Source: Lates calcarifer
Taxonomy: Eukaryota; Chordata; Actinopteri; Centropomidae
Length of the DNA: 64,000 nucleotides
Assembly (NCBI RefSeq): GCF_001640805.2
Contig: NC_066838.1
Location: forward strand, 12,425,132-12,489,131
Direction of reading: 5' to 3'
Of the stretch, positions 50,596 through 64,000 are shown piece after piece (the first letter of the stretch is position 1; each line of letters starts with the position of its first letter). The notes under the pieces were generated by a model. It was not told where the DNA came from, made no database searches, and saw nothing but the letters and a program-made list of their open reading frames with translations. Position numbers and translations under genes: made by a program.

Positions 50596-51395
50596 CAGTG
50601 GTGGAAGAGGTACTCTGATCTTTTACTTACGTAAAGATAGTAGCACCACAGTGTAGAAAGACTCTGTTACAAGTCTGCATTCGTAATATTACACAAGTAT
50701 GTTAACTATAATCAAGAAAATGTACTTATTGAAAGTAAAAGGACGCACTGCAGAAGAAATCCCATTTTGACTGTTTATTATTATATAATATGCTATTAAA
50801 TTATCATTACTGATTCATCAATGTGTAAACAGTGAATTATTGCTGCAAATTGTTGAGGTGGAGCTAATTTTTAAACAGGGCTATATTATGGATTAATCTA
50901 TTGACTATTTTCTTGGTTGATCTTGGAAATAGTGAGAAATAAATATTACATAATCAAGAACCCAAAACGACACCTTCAAATGTCTTCTTTTGTCAGCCAA
51001 TAGTGATTATTAAAATAATTATAGGGAAAATGCAGCAAATCTTAACATTTGAGGAGTTGGTATCACTTTTTTTTTTTTTTTTTTTTGGCTTGAAAATCAA
51101 TTTCAGTGATAATCAAAAATAGTTTACAATGAATTTTCAGTAAATTGACAAATCAACTTTACTTATATATATTTTTAAGTGGTTTAATCTTTTCAATCAT
51201 ATTTAAAAGCCCTTCATATGTTTTGTATGAAAAATCTGTAAAGTAACTAGTAAGAAGTAAAAAGTAGAATATTTCTCCCTGAATTGTAGTTAAGTAAAAG
51301 TGTGAAGTGGCATGAAAAGAAAATACTCAAGTCAGAGAAGTTCCTCAGATTTGTACTTCAGTAAATGGACTTAGTTACTTTTCATCTCTTTGCCT
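50596..51395 (-). mobile_element. Family B MITE-like element carrying a nested repeat
   Basis: The left part (50596-50880) starts CAGTGGTGGAAGAGGTACTC and the right part (51185-51395) has GTGGCATGAAAAGAAAATAC and GTAAATGGACTTAGTTACTT, in order as in a single element. Between them sits a family C repeat. The terminal TTCCACCACTG on the right is lost or mutated. Its orientation is opposite to the lhfpl5 intron copy. Confidence 0.65.
50881..51180. repeat. Interspersed repeat family C, nested
   Basis: GGATTAATCTATTGACTATT and ACACCTTCAAATGTCTTCTT correspond to the family C blocks at 37695-37960. It interrupts the family B element and includes a T20 run (51067-51086). Confidence 0.55.
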
Positions 51396-51489
51396 GTTAT
51401 TAAGAAGTATTTTATGTCACATAACATACATCCAGAGTCATAAAGAACTATCTTCAGAGAAAACAACAGCAAAGAATCCTGTAAAAGAT

Positions 51490-51600
51490 GGTCTGGCCCC
51501 CACAGAGCTCTGACCTCAACATCATGGAGTCAGTCTGAGATTACATGAAGAGAAAGAGACACCAGGCTGTTTTAAAGGCAAAGTGTGGTCACTGTAAATA
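51490..51600 (+). pseudogene. Tc1/mariner transposase remnant
   Basis: The sequence GGCCCCCACAGAGCTCTGAC followed by CTCAACATCATGGAGTCAGT translates to a form of the PQSSDLNIMESV motif near the third catalytic acidic residue of Tc1-like transposases. It then jumps to a match of the transposase C-terminus (AVLKAKCGH). About 100 residues of the usual spacing are missing and there is a stop, so it is a dead fragment. Confidence 0.65.
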
Positions 51601-52210
51601 TTATTCAGTTAATAGTTTGTCATTTTTCAAGCAAAAATGTCAAACATTTGCAGGTGTTATATACAAAATGTTTGGTATGTGATAGTACAAGAAATATTTG
51701 AGTTTTGGGCAAATGGATGGACAAAACAAAAAAGCAGGTGAGATAAATATTCAATATATTCAATTTTGTAACTGAAATGTAAGCGTTTTTATACCTGAGG
51801 ACACCTGGTTGAATCCTTTTTTAGACTTTTCAGGGCCCACAGATACCCATAAGTATTTGCAGCTTCTGGCCATATACTCTTTGTTTTTATTTTCATGACA
51901 TAAATGCATACAACAAACATTATTGGCAAAGATCCCTTGAATTCGGTTGATAAAAAGGTTGTGGCTAGTATATGTACTGAGTAGGACTTTTTACTGCTGA
52001 AATCACAAGCTGTTTAAAAATTACCATGGACACGTAATTGTGGCCTTTCTGCACTGTCACTTCCTTTTAAAATCATCCACATTAATTCACTCATTAATAG
52101 CCAAGTGAAACCACTGAGGATTGGCCCAGCTGATTAAAAAAAAAGTAGTTCTGAAATTAAAACATGCTGTAGAGGCAATAAACCAAACACGAGTCTCTTA
52201 AAAATAAGTC

Positions 52211-53365
52211 TTTATTTTGTTAAACAAAGGACTGAAGATAGTAGTTACTCTGCTGGACTGAAAATAGTTTAAGGGATCTTTCGATTGTTGTTTATAAATA
52301 CCACCTCCACAAAGTATAAATACATCTATAATCCCTCCTTTACACATTTAAGCAGTATTTCTATTAAAGGTTTCAGCATGACACTTAAAATTCTGGTAAA
52401 TTCCAACAACACAGTCACAGACGCACACAAAGGCTTTAACTGATGTACATGCTAAAAGTGATTGCTTCATAACATTACCACAATAAGTCAGAGATTTTTA
52501 AAAAAAAATATGGCACAGATATTTACATATTTTTGAGTAGAGCATGTACCCACGGATATTTTTTCTATTTAGGTGCCTTGTTGAAAAGCATTGTCCTTAA
52601 ACAATTGAGGCTCAGATTTTTCTGTGTAACCAAAATGTATATATAAGAGTCTCACAGGGCATCTACACTATTAAAAACAAACATTAAAATGTGTGAAATT
52701 CAGTTGGTGAGCGCTAAGGGTCAGTGACTACACAAAACAGGCACATTCAATTCAATTTGTCACATATCTAAAAACTTCTGTAAAATCTACTTCTGTCAGA
52801 GAGAGGAAACCCTTCAAAGTTATCTCTTTAAATACAGGAACAATCATGGCGATAACTGAATCAAAACTCATGTTACAAATACGTGACCCAGTGCTATATG
52901 TGACAGCGTGGCAGGTTGAGTGGTAGCTTTTTTCTTTTTTTTTTTTTTTTGATTGATAGACATAAAAGCTTATTCATAAGTTACTCAATAGAAAATTTTA
53001 AACACAAAATAGCACAGCTATAGGTCCATGGTGTTTCAGCATCTCAGAGTCACAGTGATGAGTCATCAAAGTCTGAATTTAAAAAATGTCTGAACAATAT
53101 AAAATTATTTCAGCCGTTGGCAAGAAGTGACACTTCCCAGCATCATCGGACCATCAACATTAGTGGTTCATACATGAGAATATTGATAACTGGTCAAGTT
53201 CTCGCTGGTAATGATCTCCTTCCAAAGACTAATCATGGAGAATGTTTTCTCAATTAATAAAGACTGACTAAGGTTGGTAGGCAGTCTGATACGAGTGTCT
53301 GAGAGTCTGTTTGAGGCTTTTGCAAATTTGTTGGATGCTGGGGTTGATGTGGGTGGCACGTTTCC
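52211..53365 (-). terminator. mapk14: mapk14 3' UTR and poly(A) signal
   Basis: Minus-strand AATAAA at 52211-52216, about 1.15 kb past the stop codon, is the best poly(A) signal. The UTR is AT-rich and contains a T-rich tract at 52928-52950 (plus strand). Confidence 0.55.
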
Positions 53366-62947
<9,582 letters not shown>

Positions 62948-64000
62948 CTGTTAAAAAAAGTGGGCAAAGGTGTAAGCTTAAAACTCATCAATTATCACTC
63001 TCAGTACTCACACACCATTTGTCTCTCTGCATGAACTGATTTAAAAGAATGAAATCTGACAAATATGCACTGGACAGTTTAAACTAAATATGAACTTTAG
63101 AAAAGCAAGCTGGTCATTTTTAGGCAGATGAGAAAAACTGTTTCATATGGCTCAGAATGGGCTGAGTTTGCTCTCAAAACCAAATTAGGTGCAGTAAGAG
63201 CTGCTGAAGGCGGAGGAAAAAAAAGGGCGACATCAGCAGAAAATGTCATCTCTCAGCAGACTGGGAGCAGCCCTCCCTGCCTGCAGTTTGTACTGCACTC
63301 TGAATGCCAACTGTCTCTCACCCAAGCTCAACACTTCCTCCTGCTCAGCTCATCCAACCGTAGTCATCACCGGTGGACAGCTACCTGTGATTGCAACTGG
63401 GACTCAGACTGTGACTGGGGAAACAGTGATATCCTGAGTTCCTGAAGCTAAGATCTACATTGATATATTAATACAATTGTGGGCGTATGTGTGTCAAACC
63501 AAGCAGAAATACGATCTGTAATTCCACAATAACCTAATAATAAAAAAAAGCAACAAATGTGTATCACACAGAGAGAAAAAGTGAGTACTGCTCGACCTGA
63601 AAAACAGAAGTTAATTATCAAAGTAGAAAGAGGATCTTCCTAAAGTGAAATAAAATATGACGCTGCAGAGACATTTTCTGCAGTGATGCTGCCCCACACT
63701 TATATTTTGACAACTGAATATGGTTAACATTGGGGCTCAGTGGGTGAAGCAGGTCCTCCATTAATTGCAGTTTTAACAGTTAAGTACCTGACTCCCCCTG
63801 TCCACATGTCAGTGACAGTGAACCCCATATTGCTTCTAACAGTTAGGCCTTGTTGCCATCACTGTGTGTGAGTGTGAAAAACAGATAGATAAAATAAAAA
63901 TGCCATGAATAAAAGCAATTTATAAATGCAGTCCATTCACCAAAAATGGTGTTGTATGGTAATTTCTAATGACAACTTAATTATTAACAGTATTATTGTA
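62948..64000 (-). other. mapk14: mapk14 intron 1 (partial, runs off right edge)
   Basis: No sequence resembling exon 1 (the VGSGAYGSVC glycine loop) is found up to the window end. A plus-strand open frame at 63128-63445 shows no family similarity. No other feature is seen. Confidence 0.7.

Larger units (their letters stand above)
49101..52200. other. Intergenic between srpk1 and mapk14; repeat-filled, no gene
   Basis: In human this position is occupied by SLC26A8; I find no anion-transporter exon on either strand. The interval carries the repeats listed at 49625-49870, 50596-51395 and 51490-51600. Confidence 0.65.

Noticed and set aside
49101..52200. Remnants of slc26a8 expected from human gene order
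   Set aside because: No transporter-like segment was found on either strand; the interval is explained by repeats.
63128..63445. 105-codon plus-strand frame near the right edge as a gene or mapk14 exon 1
   Set aside because: Wrong strand for mapk14, no kinase N-terminal motif, no family similarity.

Overview
The window is vertebrate genomic DNA, almost certainly from a ray-finned (teleost, probably percomorph) fish. Supporting signs are spliced genes with GT-AG introns (one only 66 bp), long (CA)n tracts, many degenerate teleost-type interspersed repeats, and proteins close to but distinct from the human orthologues. The species call is inference; the gene calls rest on exon-by-exon translation with splice phases that add up.

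Layout. (1) 1-7576: the first coding exon of cpne5 (copine-5, minus strand, start codon at 7576) and the first 7.4 kb of its intron 1; the rest of the gene lies off the left edge. A CpG-richer block surrounds this exon. (2) 7.7-31.5 kb: a long intergenic stretch with no gene I can support, holding microsatellites, MITE-like elements, one repeat family several times, a LINE-like tail, an unexplained CpG cluster at 11.3-11.9 kb and an LTR-like element at 30.5-31.1 kb. (3) 31783-34500: lhfpl5 (plus), two coding exons, complete, 218 aa. (4) 36397-49005: srpk1 (minus), 16 coding positions, complete, 681 aa, converging on lhfpl5. (5) 49.1-52.2 kb: intergenic, filled with nested transposon remnants. 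(6) 52.2-64.0 kb: mapk14 (p38alpha, minus), exons 2-12 and 3' UTR; exon 1, with the glycine-rich loop, is beyond the right edge.

lhfpl5 encodes a hair-cell mechanotransduction subunit, srpk1 the SR-protein kinase of splicing control, mapk14 a stress MAP kinase, and cpne5 a calcium/phospholipid-binding copine. They are not an operon. They are a conserved linkage group (human 6p21), but SLC26A8, which lies between SRPK1 and MAPK14 in human, is absent here and mapk14 is flipped relative to srpk1.

Most interesting result: both kinase genes carry a pair of alternative exons at nearly the same place in the kinase C-lobe (the alphaG region, starting at the Asp-His-Ile motif). In mapk14 the pair (55748-55827, 55226-55305) matches the known CSBP2/CSBP1 exons. 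In srpk1 the pair (38985-39077, 36919-37011) is two 93-nt, phase-matched, strongly diverged exons that change the stretch just after the substrate-docking residues; I know of no description of it.
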